From contig NZ_JAJAPX010000001.1 in the NCBI RefSeq assembly GCF_020523965.1, positions 496,001-560,000 of the forward strand: 64,000 nt of DNA. Direction: 5' to 3'. The translations under genes were made by a program, and so were the position numbers. Positions within the stretch are counted from its first letter, which is position 1, and every line of letters starts with the position of its first letter. The stretch is from Neotamlana sargassicola. Lineage in GTDB: Bacteria > Bacteroidota > Bacteroidia > Flavobacteriales > Flavobacteriaceae. This document shows positions 39,101 through 48,683 of the stretch, piece by piece. The notes beneath the pieces were generated by a model, which ran no database searches, was not told where the DNA came from, and worked only from the letters and a program-made list of their open reading frames with translations.

Positions 39101-39167
39101 TATAGATCGAGGGTTTTACCCAACCGCTGCAAGAGCTATACTAGGCTTATCACTAAACTTATTTTAA
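36120..39167 (+). CDS. SusC/RagA-type TonB-dependent glycan transporter (module 1)
   Basis: A 1015-residue outer-membrane transporter. A signal peptide (to about 24, TYAQ) is followed by a carboxypeptidase-regulatory-like domain (about 27-95), the TonB box region ending ELDEVVVVGYGTQ, a plug domain (QVLQGRTSGVTV, IRIRGTGS, YIVDGM) and a long beta-barrel ending in Phe. It imports oligosaccharides captured by the SusD partner, using TonB energy. It follows the HTCS gene and precedes susD by 11 nt. The glycan cannot be inferred from this protein alone. Confidence 0.95.
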   Translation: MKNRLLKKLILPLFIFIGSITYAQSVSGTVSDHTGIPIPGVNVLVKNTNKGTVTNFDGKFELQITTGNVLIFSYLGYQTKEITYNGEKNLEIVLEEDTAELDEVVVVGYGTQKKSLLTGAISSVDTKAIQSASNQRVEQVLQGRTSGVTVMSSSGAPGSGAQIRIRGTGSSGNSGPLYIVDGMKTSSIVDIAPGDIANMEILKDAASAAIYGTEGANGVVIITTKRGRTGGIKVGFNTQLGTQWVNTNMELMNASQFVEYMNEAGITSVEDNGYNTNWINKTFSSAPTRRFDVNVSGATDTNKHSFYFSASNLKQDGVVAGDNSSFNRTTMRLNLKSQLADWMEVGGNMSLSSRDRFGIAENSDTRGVIQNMLIIDPLTPVFYNDGEVPQDVIDRSNNNNVPLITDGNGRVYGYPSFSTGEVINPVAYANELNISNFIGSQFLSTVYLTLKPIEGLELTTRYGYERGNTDNRNTVNPYYVSSEAANTSYTGSQTRLRNRRWLWENFATYTKSFGNHNFKALVGYSAEDSDTNTIISRTFSIPVEDFTGFDFYDNSLPGQIEYNAFPYLDNLASFYGRLSYNFNDKYLFEASYRADTSDKFPSENKTGYFPAFSAGWVVSNEDFWNEDSKISYLKLRGSWGQNGSKANLPGNSDITGITLIGEGYLNQDIVYEGNNGAQITGYGNSNLVWETSEQLDLGIDIRAFNNRLRFSTDYYIKTTRDLLVSDGSLITPGSAGFNFEAFNGGTIENSGFEFEIGYSDSNSKGFTYDINLNLSTLKNEVKEIKLVPEGTSLVGASAPQNPDGVTRFTEGLPAWYFYGYKTNGIDPNTGEVILVDNDGNGTVNNLDKTFIGTPHPDVLFGGNIALGYKALDFNLQFQGTLGNDIMSTYHQPSRPITNKPLHFYTDRWQQAGDNASLPGAEHVISSYDTDLVVEDGSYMRIKQIQLGYTLPQHIIQNSKLKNLRVYVSLDDYFTFTKYKGLDPEIGNFSFNSVGIDRGFYPTAARAILGLSLNLF

Positions 39168-39178
39168 AAAGAAAAATT

Positions 39179-40717
39179 ATGAAAAAAACAATATTAACAT
39201 GTATTTCCATCTGTTTTTTAGGAATACTATCATGTAACGACGATTTTACAACAAACCCCGCTTTTGGAGTTGAAGATATAGATACGTTTTTCCAAGACGA
39301 AAGCAATGTAGAAGAAGCTTTAATTGGTATTTACGATTTAATGCAATACAATTACAGTAGAGATTGGCATAGCGCCTTTTTTGTAAAACTTTTACCAGGC
39401 GACGATGCTAACGCAGCAGGCGGAAACTCTGGCGACCAACAACAATTACAAGATATTGACGATTATACAGATGTAGTATCATCTAACGCCTCTATAACAA
39501 GTATTTGGGATTTGTTTTACAGAACCATTGCGCTTTCAAACATTGTAATTGAAAACATTCAAGACAGTGATTTAAGTAATAAAGATCGCGTAATTGCAGA
39601 AGCTAAATTTTTTAGAGCTTGGTGTTACTTTGAATTAACAACCATGTTCGGAGACATCCCTTTAAGACTTACAATTCTTGAAGATGCAGAAGATTTTGGA
39701 ATTGAAAAAACGTCTCAAACCGAAATTTATGCGCAAATAGAAAGCGATTTAATTGATGCTATTTCAGATTTACAAGACAAATCTGCTACCGATTATTTTA
39801 GAGTATCCTCTGGTGCTGCAGAAGCTTTAATGGGAAAAGTATTAGTATTTCAAGAAAAGTATGATGAAGCCATACCGTACTTCGAGAGCGTAATTGCTAA
39901 TCCATCACACGATTTAGAAACTAACCCCGAAGATGTTTGGAGTATAAATAATGAATTTGGCATTGAGTCTTTAGTAGAAATAGGATTTATTTCAACATCA
40001 GGAAGAGACTGGGGTAATTTAGAATGGGGAGGCCGTAACGAAAGCAACCTACACATTCAACTTATGGGGCCTCGTGGTGATGGTATTTTCGACCTTACTG
40101 GAACTAATTTAATTAACGGCTGGGGTTTTAATTTGCCAACCGAAAAATTGGCAAATGCCTTTGATACAGCCGGAGACGTAAACAGAAAAGCAGCAACATT
40201 AATGACTGAGGAAGAACTTATAGCTGCAGGTGGCTCTGTTGATGCTACAGCTGCTACTGGAGGTGAAATTTGGGATTACGAAGGTTCTATAAGAATAAAA
40301 TACGCCACTAAAGACGAAGACACAAGTCCTGATGGTGTTAAAGAACTAAATTATAGCACTAATTTTAGATTATTCCGTTATGCCGAGGTATTATTATTAG
40401 CAGCCGAAGCTTATAACCAAAATGGACAAGATGCCGAGGCAAGAACAGAATTAAATAAAATTAGAAATAGAGCTGGTTTAGCAGATATTAGCGCAACCTT
40501 AGCTGGTGACGATTTATTTGATGCTATAGTAAACGAAAAATTCTTAGAATTAGCACACGAAGGACAACGTTTCTGGGATTTAGTACGTTGGGGAAGAGCC
40601 TCAACCGAATTAGCAGGAACTGGTTACACCTCTAAAAACGATTTATTTCCTATTCCAATTAACGAAATAGATAAAAATTCAAAATTAACCGAGGCCGACC
40701 AAAACCCTGGTTACTAA
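39179..40717 (+). CDS. SusD/RagB-type glycan-binding lipoprotein (module 1)
   Basis: A 512-residue surface lipoprotein. The signal peptide ends in a lipobox with Cys near residue 19 (GILSCNDDF), and Bacteroidota export such proteins to the cell surface. The TPR-rich SusD fold is indicated by AEAKFFRAWCYFELTTMFGDIPL and the C-terminal RNRAGL, FLELAHEGQRFWDLVRWGRA and NPGY end. It binds oligosaccharide over the SusC pore like a lid. It lies 11 nt after susC. A 10-bp hairpin (40752-40780) separates it from the next gene. Confidence 0.95.
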   Translation: MKKTILTCISICFLGILSCNDDFTTNPAFGVEDIDTFFQDESNVEEALIGIYDLMQYNYSRDWHSAFFVKLLPGDDANAAGGNSGDQQQLQDIDDYTDVVSSNASITSIWDLFYRTIALSNIVIENIQDSDLSNKDRVIAEAKFFRAWCYFELTTMFGDIPLRLTILEDAEDFGIEKTSQTEIYAQIESDLIDAISDLQDKSATDYFRVSSGAAEALMGKVLVFQEKYDEAIPYFESVIANPSHDLETNPEDVWSINNEFGIESLVEIGFISTSGRDWGNLEWGGRNESNLHIQLMGPRGDGIFDLTGTNLINGWGFNLPTEKLANAFDTAGDVNRKAATLMTEEELIAAGGSVDATAATGGEIWDYEGSIRIKYATKDEDTSPDGVKELNYSTNFRLFRYAEVLLLAAEAYNQNGQDAEARTELNKIRNRAGLADISATLAGDDLFDAIVNEKFLELAHEGQRFWDLVRWGRASTELAGTGYTSKNDLFPIPINEIDKNSKLTEADQNPGY

Positions 40718-40751
40718 ACTTATAAAATTCGTTTAGTTTTTAGTTTAATAT

Positions 40752-40780
40752 TAGCAGTATGGAAGTTTTTCATACTGCTA
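40752..40780 (+). other. Intercistronic hairpin after susD (module 1)
   Basis: TAGCAGTATG and CATACTGCTA form a perfect 10-bp stem with a 9-nt loop and only a weak T-rich tail. It is a likely partial terminator or mRNA stabiliser that would set SusC/D above the downstream gene. Confidence 0.6.
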
Positions 40781-40814
40781 TATTATTTTATGTTTCAATG
40801 TAAAAATTAAAGTA

Positions 40815-43800
40815 ATGCATAAAATTATCTTTCCTTTTTTATTAATATTTATTGGGTGTCAATCAAAAAAAAATAACATCACTAATGCTACATTATTTAA
40901 AAAATTAACACCACAAGAAACCAACGTTACTTTTAGTAATAATTTACATGAAACCGATTCGTTAAACTATTTTACTTACCCCTCAATTTATATGGGTGGC
41001 GGCGTCGCTGTAGGAGATATTAATAACGACGGGTTAGATGATATTTTTTTTACAGGCAACCAAGCCAACAATAAATTATACTTAAATAAAGGTAATTTAC
41101 AATTTGAGGACATAACCTTAAAAGCTAAAATTTCTGGAGATAATCGTTGGTATACAGGCGTTACTATGGCCGATATTAATAACGATGGCTATTTAGATAT
41201 TTATTGCGCTGTAGCAGGAAAAGATGGCGTAAAAAACAACCAACTTTTTATAAATAATAAAGACTTAACATTTACCGAAAAAGCTTCAGAATATAAAATT
41301 AACGACTCTGCCAATTCTATACAGGCTACTTTTTTTGATTACGATAATGATGGCGATTTAGATTTATATGTAGCCAATTATCCTATATCTAAAACATCGG
41401 TTCCAAACATGATTTATAAAAACCGAATGGATCATGTTACCATGCAAGAATCAGATAAATTATACAGAAACGATGGCCATACATTTACTAATGTTACCCA
41501 AGAAGCTGGTGTTAAAAACTACAGTTTCTCTTTAGGTATTTCTGCTTCAGATATTAATAACGATGGTTGGCAAGACTTATATGTATCAAACGATTATAGT
41601 ATTCCAGACTTTTTATACATTAATAATCATGATGGTACATTTACCGAAGTAATAAAAGACGCCACAAACCAAACAGCCTTTTACGGAATGGGAATTGATG
41701 TAGCCGATATAAACAACGATGGTTTATTAGATATTTTTCAAGTGGATATGGATTCTAATAACAACCGCCGTCAAAAAGCAAATATGGCCAGCATGAATCC
41801 AAGGCTTTTTTACGAAACTATACTTTACGGTTTTCACTACCAGTACATGCAAAACAATTTACAATTAAACTCTGGGTATTCCGAAAATGGTATTCCTAAA
41901 TTTTCTAATATTTCCAGATTATCAGGAACCTCATCAACAGATTGGAGTTGGGGACCATTAATTGCCGATTTTGATAACGATGGACTTAAAGACCTTTTTG
42001 TTACCAACGGAACAAGACGAGAGGTAAACAATAAAGATTTCTTTAAAAAAATAGGAAAGCAAGAATACGACAAGTATTCTCTGTTAGAAAAAACCAAAAT
42101 GATTCCTTCTGAAAAAATAGATAACTTCATGTTTAAAAATTCAGGAAATTTAACGTTTACTAAAACAAATAAAACTTGGGGAATAGAACATAAAGGATTT
42201 TCTAACGGCGCTGCTTATGCCGATTTAGATAACGATGGCGATTTAGAGATTATAATTAATAACATTGATGAAGAAGCTTCAATTTTTGAAAACACAAGTA
42301 ACCAAAACAACTACTTACAAATAAAGTTTAACGGGCAAGCTTCAAATAAATTTGGCTTAGGAAACCGTATTTATTTATACAACCAAAATACAACTCAAGT
42401 ACAAGAACTAACCTTAACTCGTGGGTTTCAATCTTCGGTTTCACCCAAATTACACTTTGGTTTGGACAATGCTTCAAAAATTGACAGTTTAAAAGTTGTT
42501 TGGCATAATGGAAATATTCAAACACTTAAAAATGTAAAGACAAACCAAGAATTAACTTTAGAGTTTTCAGAAGCTAATTCTTCAGAAGTAAAAAAATCAA
42601 CTTCTAATGAAAAGTTATTTTCAACTTCAAAAGACATTGTTTTTCATAAACATATTGAAAACGATGTAAACGATTTTGATAAACAAGTGCTTTTACCACA
42701 TAAAATGTCAACTCTTGGTCCAGCTTTAGCCATTGCTGATGTAAATAATGATGGATTGGACGATTATTTCATTGGTGGCTCCTTTGGCTTACCTGCCAGC
42801 TTATATTTACAAAACCAAACAGGATTTGTAAAACAAAACATTCCAGATATTGAAAAAGATAAATTATCTGAAGATTTAGGAGCACTCTTTTTTGATGCCG
42901 ATAATGATGGTGATTTAGATTTATACGTGGTTAGTGGTGGTTACGAATATGCCGAAAACTCAAACCTATTACAAGACAGAATATACACTAATAATTGCAA
43001 AGGCAACTTTACCAAAACCACAAATGCTTTGCCTAAATTTAACTCCAGTGGTTCTAAAGTTTTAGAGTTAGATTACAACAAAGATGGCAAAAAAGACGTA
43101 TTGGTTTTAGGCAGACAAGTTCCAGGGAAATACCCTGCACCAGCGTCTAGTTACTTATTAAAAAATGTATCTGAAAACTCAATGATTAAGTTTGAAAATG
43201 AAACTGAACAAGTTGCCCCATTTTTTAAAGATTTAGGTATGGCTACAAACGCCATAATTACCGATTTTAATAACGATTCTTGGGACGATATAATTATTGT
43301 GGGCGAATGGATGCCAATTAAAATCTTTATGAATTCTGAAGGTATTTTTAAAGATGTGTCTGAAAATTATGGTTTAAATGCAAACTCCACTGGTTGGTGG
43401 TGGAGCATTAACCAAGGTGATTTTGATGGCGATGGCGATATAGATTATATTGTTGGCAACAACGGTTTAAACTATAAATACAAAGCTACTGAAGATGAAA
43501 CATTCGATATTTATGCAAATGATTTTGATAACAATAAAAAGCAAGACATTGTTTTAAGCTACTACAATGACGGTGAACAATATCCGCTTAGAGGTAGACA
43601 ATGCTCGTCTGAACAAATCCCAGGAATTAAACAAAAGTTTAAAAATTACGATGAATTTTCGCAAGCCAAACTTATTGATGTTTACGGAAAAAAGAACTTA
43701 GAAAACGCTTTACACTACCAAGTAAAATCGTTTGCTAGTATTTATTTGGAAAATAAAGACGGTAAATTTATTACACACGAATTACCTATTGAAGCTCAAT

Positions 43801-44099
43801 TTTCTAGCATAAATGGCATCTTGGTTAATGATTATGATAACGATGGAAATTTAGACGCACTTATAGCTGGAAATCTTTATAATTCAGAAGTAGAAACCCC
43901 AAGAAACGATGCCAGTTTTGGTTTATTTTTAAAAGGTAATGGAAAAGGGAAATTTAAAAGCATTCCTGTTTCAGAAAGCGGATTTTATGTAAGTGGCGAT
44001 GTTAAAGATTTAAAAGAAATTAGTATTAATAGCAAAAAACATATTCTTGCCGCAAAAAACAACGATTACTTACAATGTATTGAGGTTTTAAAAAATTAA
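40815..44099 (+). CDS. FG-GAP/VCBS repeat lipoprotein with ASPIC/UnbV domain (CRTAC1-like)
   Basis: A 1094-residue exported lipoprotein (IFIGCQSKK, Cys near 15). I count about 14 calcium-binding D-x-[DN]-x-D-G type loops such as DINNDGLDD, DYDNDGDLD, DFDGDGDID and DYDNDGNLD. Half lie before and half after a central ASPIC/UnbV domain (about 498-585, with GFQSSVSPKLHFGL). This gives two beta-propeller-like blades sets flanking ASPIC. Such proteins accompany susCD in many marine Bacteroidota; the role is unproven, and surface glycan binding is a reasonable guess. The 3' end overlaps the convergent GntP gene by 12 bp. Confidence 0.88.
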   Translation: MHKIIFPFLLIFIGCQSKKNNITNATLFKKLTPQETNVTFSNNLHETDSLNYFTYPSIYMGGGVAVGDINNDGLDDIFFTGNQANNKLYLNKGNLQFEDITLKAKISGDNRWYTGVTMADINNDGYLDIYCAVAGKDGVKNNQLFINNKDLTFTEKASEYKINDSANSIQATFFDYDNDGDLDLYVANYPISKTSVPNMIYKNRMDHVTMQESDKLYRNDGHTFTNVTQEAGVKNYSFSLGISASDINNDGWQDLYVSNDYSIPDFLYINNHDGTFTEVIKDATNQTAFYGMGIDVADINNDGLLDIFQVDMDSNNNRRQKANMASMNPRLFYETILYGFHYQYMQNNLQLNSGYSENGIPKFSNISRLSGTSSTDWSWGPLIADFDNDGLKDLFVTNGTRREVNNKDFFKKIGKQEYDKYSLLEKTKMIPSEKIDNFMFKNSGNLTFTKTNKTWGIEHKGFSNGAAYADLDNDGDLEIIINNIDEEASIFENTSNQNNYLQIKFNGQASNKFGLGNRIYLYNQNTTQVQELTLTRGFQSSVSPKLHFGLDNASKIDSLKVVWHNGNIQTLKNVKTNQELTLEFSEANSSEVKKSTSNEKLFSTSKDIVFHKHIENDVNDFDKQVLLPHKMSTLGPALAIADVNNDGLDDYFIGGSFGLPASLYLQNQTGFVKQNIPDIEKDKLSEDLGALFFDADNDGDLDLYVVSGGYEYAENSNLLQDRIYTNNCKGNFTKTTNALPKFNSSGSKVLELDYNKDGKKDVLVLGRQVPGKYPAPASSYLLKNVSENSMIKFENETEQVAPFFKDLGMATNAIITDFNNDSWDDIIIVGEWMPIKIFMNSEGIFKDVSENYGLNANSTGWWWSINQGDFDGDGDIDYIVGNNGLNYKYKATEDETFDIYANDFDNNKKQDIVLSYYNDGEQYPLRGRQCSSEQIPGIKQKFKNYDEFSQAKLIDVYGKKNLENALHYQVKSFASIYLENKDGKFITHELPIEAQFSSINGILVNDYDNDGNLDALIAGNLYNSEVETPRNDASFGLFLKGNGKGKFKSIPVSESGFYVSGDVKDLKEISINSKKHILAAKNNDYLQCIEVLKN

Positions 44100-45431
44100 A
44101 GAAAAAATAAAAACAGTTATAAAACCTACTAAAGCCATAATCGTTATCATCATGGTCCAGCTTTTAAACGTCTGCTTTTCATTTAAGCCAAGATATTTAC
44201 TTACTAACCAAAAACCACTATCGTTTACATGAGAAAAAATTGAAGCTCCTGATGCAATAGCCAAAACCAACAAAGCTTTATCAATCTCAGAAACTGTTGC
44301 CGCTAATAATGGCGATACAATTCCTGCTGCGGTAATCATAGCAACCGTTGCAGACCCTTGTAATACACGAACGACCACAGCTGCTAAAAATGCAAAAAAC
44401 AAAACGCTAATACCTTTATTAGCAAAATAAACAGCTAACATTTCTCCTGTTCCTGTATTTACAAGCATTTGTTTAAATACACCACCAGCACCAGTTAACA
44501 AAATAATAATTCCGGCAGCCTCCATAGATTTTGTACTAAGTTTTAGTAAAACCTCTTTTTTTGCTCCTCGTTTTATGCCTAATAAATACCAAGCAATAAG
44601 ATTCGCTAATATTAAAGCTGTAAAAGGATGCCCAAGCATTTTTAACCATAACTTTAAATTACTTGAAATAGCATTATTAGAAAACAACGGACTATTTAAA
44701 ACTGTATTACCAACAATTAGCACAATAGGAATACCAATAATTGCTAAAATTAAACCAACTGCTGGGTATTTCTCGTTTTCGTTTTTAATAAGATTAACCT
44801 CTGGTGCAGCAACATAAATTTTCTTTGAAATATATTTGGCAAAAATTGGCCCGCTAATTATTGCCGTTGGTATGCCCGTTACAAATCCGAATAATATTAC
44901 CCATCCTAAATCAGCTTTCAAAATATCTGCAACCGCAACTGGCCCAGGAGTTGGCGGAATATACGCATGTGTAATTGCTAAACCAGCCAATAAAGGAATA
45001 GCATAAAGTAATATCGATTTTTTAGTTTTTCGTTGTAACGAATAAATTAACGGAACAAGAATAATAAACGCCACATCAAAAAAAACAGGAATAGCAATAA
45101 AAAAGCCTGTAATTACCAACGCCCATGATGCATTTTTTTCTCCAAATTTTTTCAAAAGAAAGTTGGCTAAAGCTTCTGCACCACCAGAATACTCTAAAAT
45201 AGAACCAAATATAGCTCCTAACCCAACAACCATGGCTACAAAACCCAAAGTACTAGCCATGCCTTCTTGAATAGTTTTTGTAATATCTGTAGGATTCATA
45301 CCTGCTACAATACCCACAACAATACTAGCTACGAGTAAAGCTATAAAGGCTTGAATTTTTAACCGTAGAATTAAAAACAATAAAATAGCAATGCCTGCAA
45401 ATACAGCTAGAATGAGATTATAATCTATCAT
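44088..45431 (-). CDS. GntP family gluconate permease
   Basis: A 447-residue inner-membrane transporter with about 12 helices, matching the gluconate:H+ symporter family (HAYIPPTPGPVAVADIL is the characteristic loop; SVLFFAFLAAVVVRVLQGSATVA near the C-terminal half). It should take up gluconate or a related sugar acid. It is the last gene of the GH3 / SMP-30 / GH3 / GntP operon, 10 nt after the GH3 gene. With the SMP-30 lactonase-like protein upstream, the operon suggests handling of an aldonic acid or its lactone. The 3' end overlaps the FG-GAP gene on the other strand. Confidence 0.9.
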   Translation of the reverse strand: MIDYNLILAVFAGIAILLFLILRLKIQAFIALLVASIVVGIVAGMNPTDITKTIQEGMASTLGFVAMVVGLGAIFGSILEYSGGAEALANFLLKKFGEKNASWALVITGFFIAIPVFFDVAFIILVPLIYSLQRKTKKSILLYAIPLLAGLAITHAYIPPTPGPVAVADILKADLGWVILFGFVTGIPTAIISGPIFAKYISKKIYVAAPEVNLIKNENEKYPAVGLILAIIGIPIVLIVGNTVLNSPLFSNNAISSNLKLWLKMLGHPFTALILANLIAWYLLGIKRGAKKEVLLKLSTKSMEAAGIIILLTGAGGVFKQMLVNTGTGEMLAVYFANKGISVLFFAFLAAVVVRVLQGSATVAMITAAGIVSPLLAATVSEIDKALLVLAIASGASIFSHVNDSGFWLVSKYLGLNEKQTFKSWTMMITIMALVGFITVFIFSLIF

Positions 45432-45441
45432 AGCTTAACTA

Positions 45442-47688
45442 CTATTTTAAGTAAAAAGAGCCTTTTAAACCACTAAGCGCATGTTGCCCAACCCAAATAT
45501 TAAAATCACCCGCTTCGGCTGCATTAACTAACTTATGATTTACAAATTTTAAATCTTCAGAAGAAATAGTAAAACTCACTTCTTTAGATTCTCCTGGTTT
45601 TAGAGAAACATGCTGAAAACGCTTTAACTCTTTAACTGGCCTTGTAATACTTCCAACTACATCTTGAGTGTATAGCTGAACAATATCTTTACTTGCTCTA
45701 TTTCCAGTATTTGTCACGGTAACTTTTACAGTTAAATCTTCATTAAAATTGATAGTGTCTTTTGAAACCGACAAGTTTTTGTATTCAAATTTTGAATAAC
45801 TTAAACCATAACCAAACGGAAACTGTGGTGTAAAACCAGCATCTAAATAATGAGAATCGTTACCCAACGAACTTTGCCACGCCTGAATGGGAATATCATC
45901 TATTCCAACAAACTGATCGTCGCTAGCTGGTCTTCCGGTATTTTTATGATTGTAGAAATACGGTAACTGTCCTGCTGTTTTTGGCCACGACACAGGCAAT
46001 CTACCTTCAGGTTCTGCCACACCATAAATAATATCGTGTAAAGCAGGGCCACCCATAGTTCCTGGATGCCACGCCATAAGAACAGCATCAGTTTTATCTA
46101 AAATGTTAGAAACTGAAATTGGTCGTCCTGCCATAATTACTAAAACTAAAGGTTTATCTAGTTTTGATAATTCGTTAATCAATTCCTCTTGAACTCCTGG
46201 TAAATCAATATTTGCTCTACTATGTGCTTCACCAGATAAAATAGCTTCCTCACCACCAAAAAACAAAATCACATCGGCTTGTTTAGCAGCTTTACTTGCA
46301 GATTTAAATCCTTTTTTAGTTTTGTCTCTGCTGTGTGTTAATCCTTTTTCGAATATAAAACTTGAACTTTTTTCTTTAAACACATCTAATGGAGTAATGG
46401 TATATTCCTTCTCTCCATCAAAAGTCCAAGTTCCTAATTGTTCATGTGGTGCATTAGCTAAAGGACCAATAATTGCTACTTTACTGTTTGTGTTTAAAGG
46501 TAAAATAGCATTGTTATTTTTTAATAAAACAGTGCTTTTTATTGCGGCTTTTTTAGCTTCAGTTAAATGATTTTCTGCATAAAAATTACCAGTGTGATCT
46601 TTATTTCTATATGGATTTTTAAATAATCCTAATCTAAATTTTACGCGAAGTATATTTTTGACAAACTCATCTAGTTCTACTTCAGAAAATTTACCTTCAG
46701 TAATTAATTCTTTTAGATGTTTTTCATAAGATTTACTAGTCATTTCCATATCCATTCCCGCAACAGCCGATAATTCTGCAGCATGTTTATTGTTTTTGGC
46801 AAAACCATGCGCAATCATTTCTTTAGTTGAATCCCAATCGCTAACCACAAACCCATCGAAACCTAACTCTTCCCTAAGTACTTGTTTTAATAAAAATTCG
46901 TTTCCTGAAGCTGGAATACCATTAATTTCATTAAACGAGGTCATTACCGTTGCTGCCCCAGCATTTAAAGCCGCTTCAAAAGGTGGCAAATACACGTTCC
47001 TGAGTAGTGGATCACTCATGTCTACAGTATTATAATCTCTACCACCTATGCCTGCACCATAGCCTATAAAATGTTTAGCGCAAGCTGCTATTTTTGTAGA
47101 ATCGCTTAAGTCTTCGCCTTGAAAGCCTTCAACATAAGCTTTACCTAAAACACTTGCTAAATACGGGTCTTCACCTGGAGATTCTGCAATTCTTCCCCAG
47201 CGACTGTCTCTGGAAATATCGAGCATGGGCGCAAATGTCCACCTTATTCCTACTGCCGAAGCTTCGTAAGCTGCAATTTCAGAAGATTTTTTTGCTACCT
47301 CAGCATCCCAACTTGCCGCCATACCCAACGGAATTGGAAAAATAGTTTTAAAACCGTGAATAACATCTCTACTAAAAATTAATGGAATACCATTTGGACT
47401 TTCTTCAACAGCTATTCTTTGAAGCTCGTCGACATAATCTAAATTCATTACGTTTAAAAAGGCTCCTATTTCTCCATTTCTTACTGCATCTTTTAATGCT
47501 GCTGGTAACATTTTTGTTCTGCTGGAAGTACCGCGTAAATTAGTTTGACCAATTTTTTCTTCTAAAGTCATTTTAGAAAGTAATTCGCTAATAAATTGGT
47601 CTTCTTTAGTATTTTTAGATGTTTTTGTTTTGTTTTCTTCACAAGTAAAAAACATAGCGAACAGCATGATACATAAGATTTTTTTCAT
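45442..47688 (-). CDS. Glycoside hydrolase family 3 beta-glucosidase-like lipoprotein
   Basis: A 748-residue exported enzyme with a lipobox-like Cys near residue 16 (MFFTCEE). The GH3 N-terminal barrel contains KHFIGYGAGIGGRDYN and the nucleophile Asp in GFVVSDWDS (near 281). The second domain and a C-terminal fibronectin-III-like domain (DIVQLYTQD region) complete the standard three-domain layout. Typical substrates are beta-glucosides, with xylosides possible. It lies 13 nt downstream of the SMP-30 gene in the same operon. Periplasmic or surface anchoring fits removal of terminal sugars after SusC import. Confidence 0.92.
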   Translation of the reverse strand: MKKILCIMLFAMFFTCEENKTKTSKNTKEDQFISELLSKMTLEEKIGQTNLRGTSSRTKMLPAALKDAVRNGEIGAFLNVMNLDYVDELQRIAVEESPNGIPLIFSRDVIHGFKTIFPIPLGMAASWDAEVAKKSSEIAAYEASAVGIRWTFAPMLDISRDSRWGRIAESPGEDPYLASVLGKAYVEGFQGEDLSDSTKIAACAKHFIGYGAGIGGRDYNTVDMSDPLLRNVYLPPFEAALNAGAATVMTSFNEINGIPASGNEFLLKQVLREELGFDGFVVSDWDSTKEMIAHGFAKNNKHAAELSAVAGMDMEMTSKSYEKHLKELITEGKFSEVELDEFVKNILRVKFRLGLFKNPYRNKDHTGNFYAENHLTEAKKAAIKSTVLLKNNNAILPLNTNSKVAIIGPLANAPHEQLGTWTFDGEKEYTITPLDVFKEKSSSFIFEKGLTHSRDKTKKGFKSASKAAKQADVILFFGGEEAILSGEAHSRANIDLPGVQEELINELSKLDKPLVLVIMAGRPISVSNILDKTDAVLMAWHPGTMGGPALHDIIYGVAEPEGRLPVSWPKTAGQLPYFYNHKNTGRPASDDQFVGIDDIPIQAWQSSLGNDSHYLDAGFTPQFPFGYGLSYSKFEYKNLSVSKDTINFNEDLTVKVTVTNTGNRASKDIVQLYTQDVVGSITRPVKELKRFQHVSLKPGESKEVSFTISSEDLKFVNHKLVNAAEAGDFNIWVGQHALSGLKGSFYLK

Positions 47689-47701
47689 GGTAGTATTTAG
47701 T

Positions 47702-48667
47702 TTAGTTATTGGTTTTAAAGAATGAAGACTTTACACCCTTTACCCCAGTAACAACTTTAAATACTGAACCAGCGAGCGGATATTGCTTTTGTTCTTCATC
47801 AGTCATATCAACCGATGCCGTGGTTATGTAAAGCACATCCAAATTTTCGCCTCCAAAGGCACAGGATGTTACATTGTGCGCAGGAACTTCTATTGTTTGT
47901 AAAACTTCGCCTGTATCTGGGTTGAATCGAATTACCGCATTACCATTCCACATACCAACCCAAAGCATATTCTCTTCATCTATGGTCATACCATCTGGAA
48001 AGCCTAATTTTAAAGGAATAGTTACAACAACCCTTTCGTTTGAAATTTCGCCCGTTTCATTATTGTAATCGTAAGCTTTTATTTCTGAAGTTGGTGTATC
48101 TATATAATACATTGTTTTTTTATCTGAAGTCCAAACTATACCATTAGAAATGGTTACGTTTTGTTTCTTTTTTAAAGATTTACCTTCAGCATTAATCATA
48201 TACAAATTAGCTCTTCCTTGCTCTTGCTTAAAATGCATAGAGCCTACCCAAAACCTTCCCGAAGGATCGCATTTACCATCGTTTAACCTACTGCCAACCA
48301 GCTCTTTTTTTAAGTCAGAAAAAAGGGTGCGCTCACCTGAATTAAGGTTTAAGCGATACACCCCATCCTCTGACGCTATTAACGCTTCAATCTCATTAAT
48401 AGCAACTACACTGCCTATTTTACTTTTAGTATTATATACTTTATTATTTTTAGTTTTTGGATTGTAGATATTAAACGTTTCAGATTCAATATCTATCCAA
48501 TACAACTCTTGCGTTTTATAGTTCCAAAAAGCGCCTTCACCTAATTGAGCTGGTATTTTATATTCTAATTCTGCCTTAAGTTTGTTACTTACAACTATTT
48601 CTTTTTTACGTGATTTACAGCCTTGAAAAAGCAAAAAAAGCAAAACAATAATTATACTTTTACCCAT
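47702..48667 (-). CDS. SMP-30/gluconolactonase family lipoprotein
   Basis: A 321-residue exported lipoprotein (LLFQGCKSR, Cys near 17) with the six-bladed SMP-30/LRE fold. Metal-ligand stretches are LGEGAFW (Glu), LNDGKCDPSGRFWVGSM (Asn and Asp region), a SNGIVWT equivalent and FPDGMTIDEE. The family hydrolyses sugar lactones such as gluconolactone. The downstream GntP permease supports an aldonic acid product. It lies between two GH3 genes (16 and 13 nt gaps). No sugar dehydrogenase that would make the lactone is in this window. Confidence 0.88.
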   Translation of the reverse strand: MGKSIIIVLLFLLFQGCKSRKKEIVVSNKLKAELEYKIPAQLGEGAFWNYKTQELYWIDIESETFNIYNPKTKNNKVYNTKSKIGSVVAINEIEALIASEDGVYRLNLNSGERTLFSDLKKELVGSRLNDGKCDPSGRFWVGSMHFKQEQGRANLYMINAEGKSLKKKQNVTISNGIVWTSDKKTMYYIDTPTSEIKAYDYNNETGEISNERVVVTIPLKLGFPDGMTIDEENMLWVGMWNGNAVIRFNPDTGEVLQTIEVPAHNVTSCAFGGENLDVLYITTASVDMTDEEQKQYPLAGSVFKVVTGVKGVKSSFFKTNN

Positions 48668-48683
48668 AATGTGTGTACAAATA

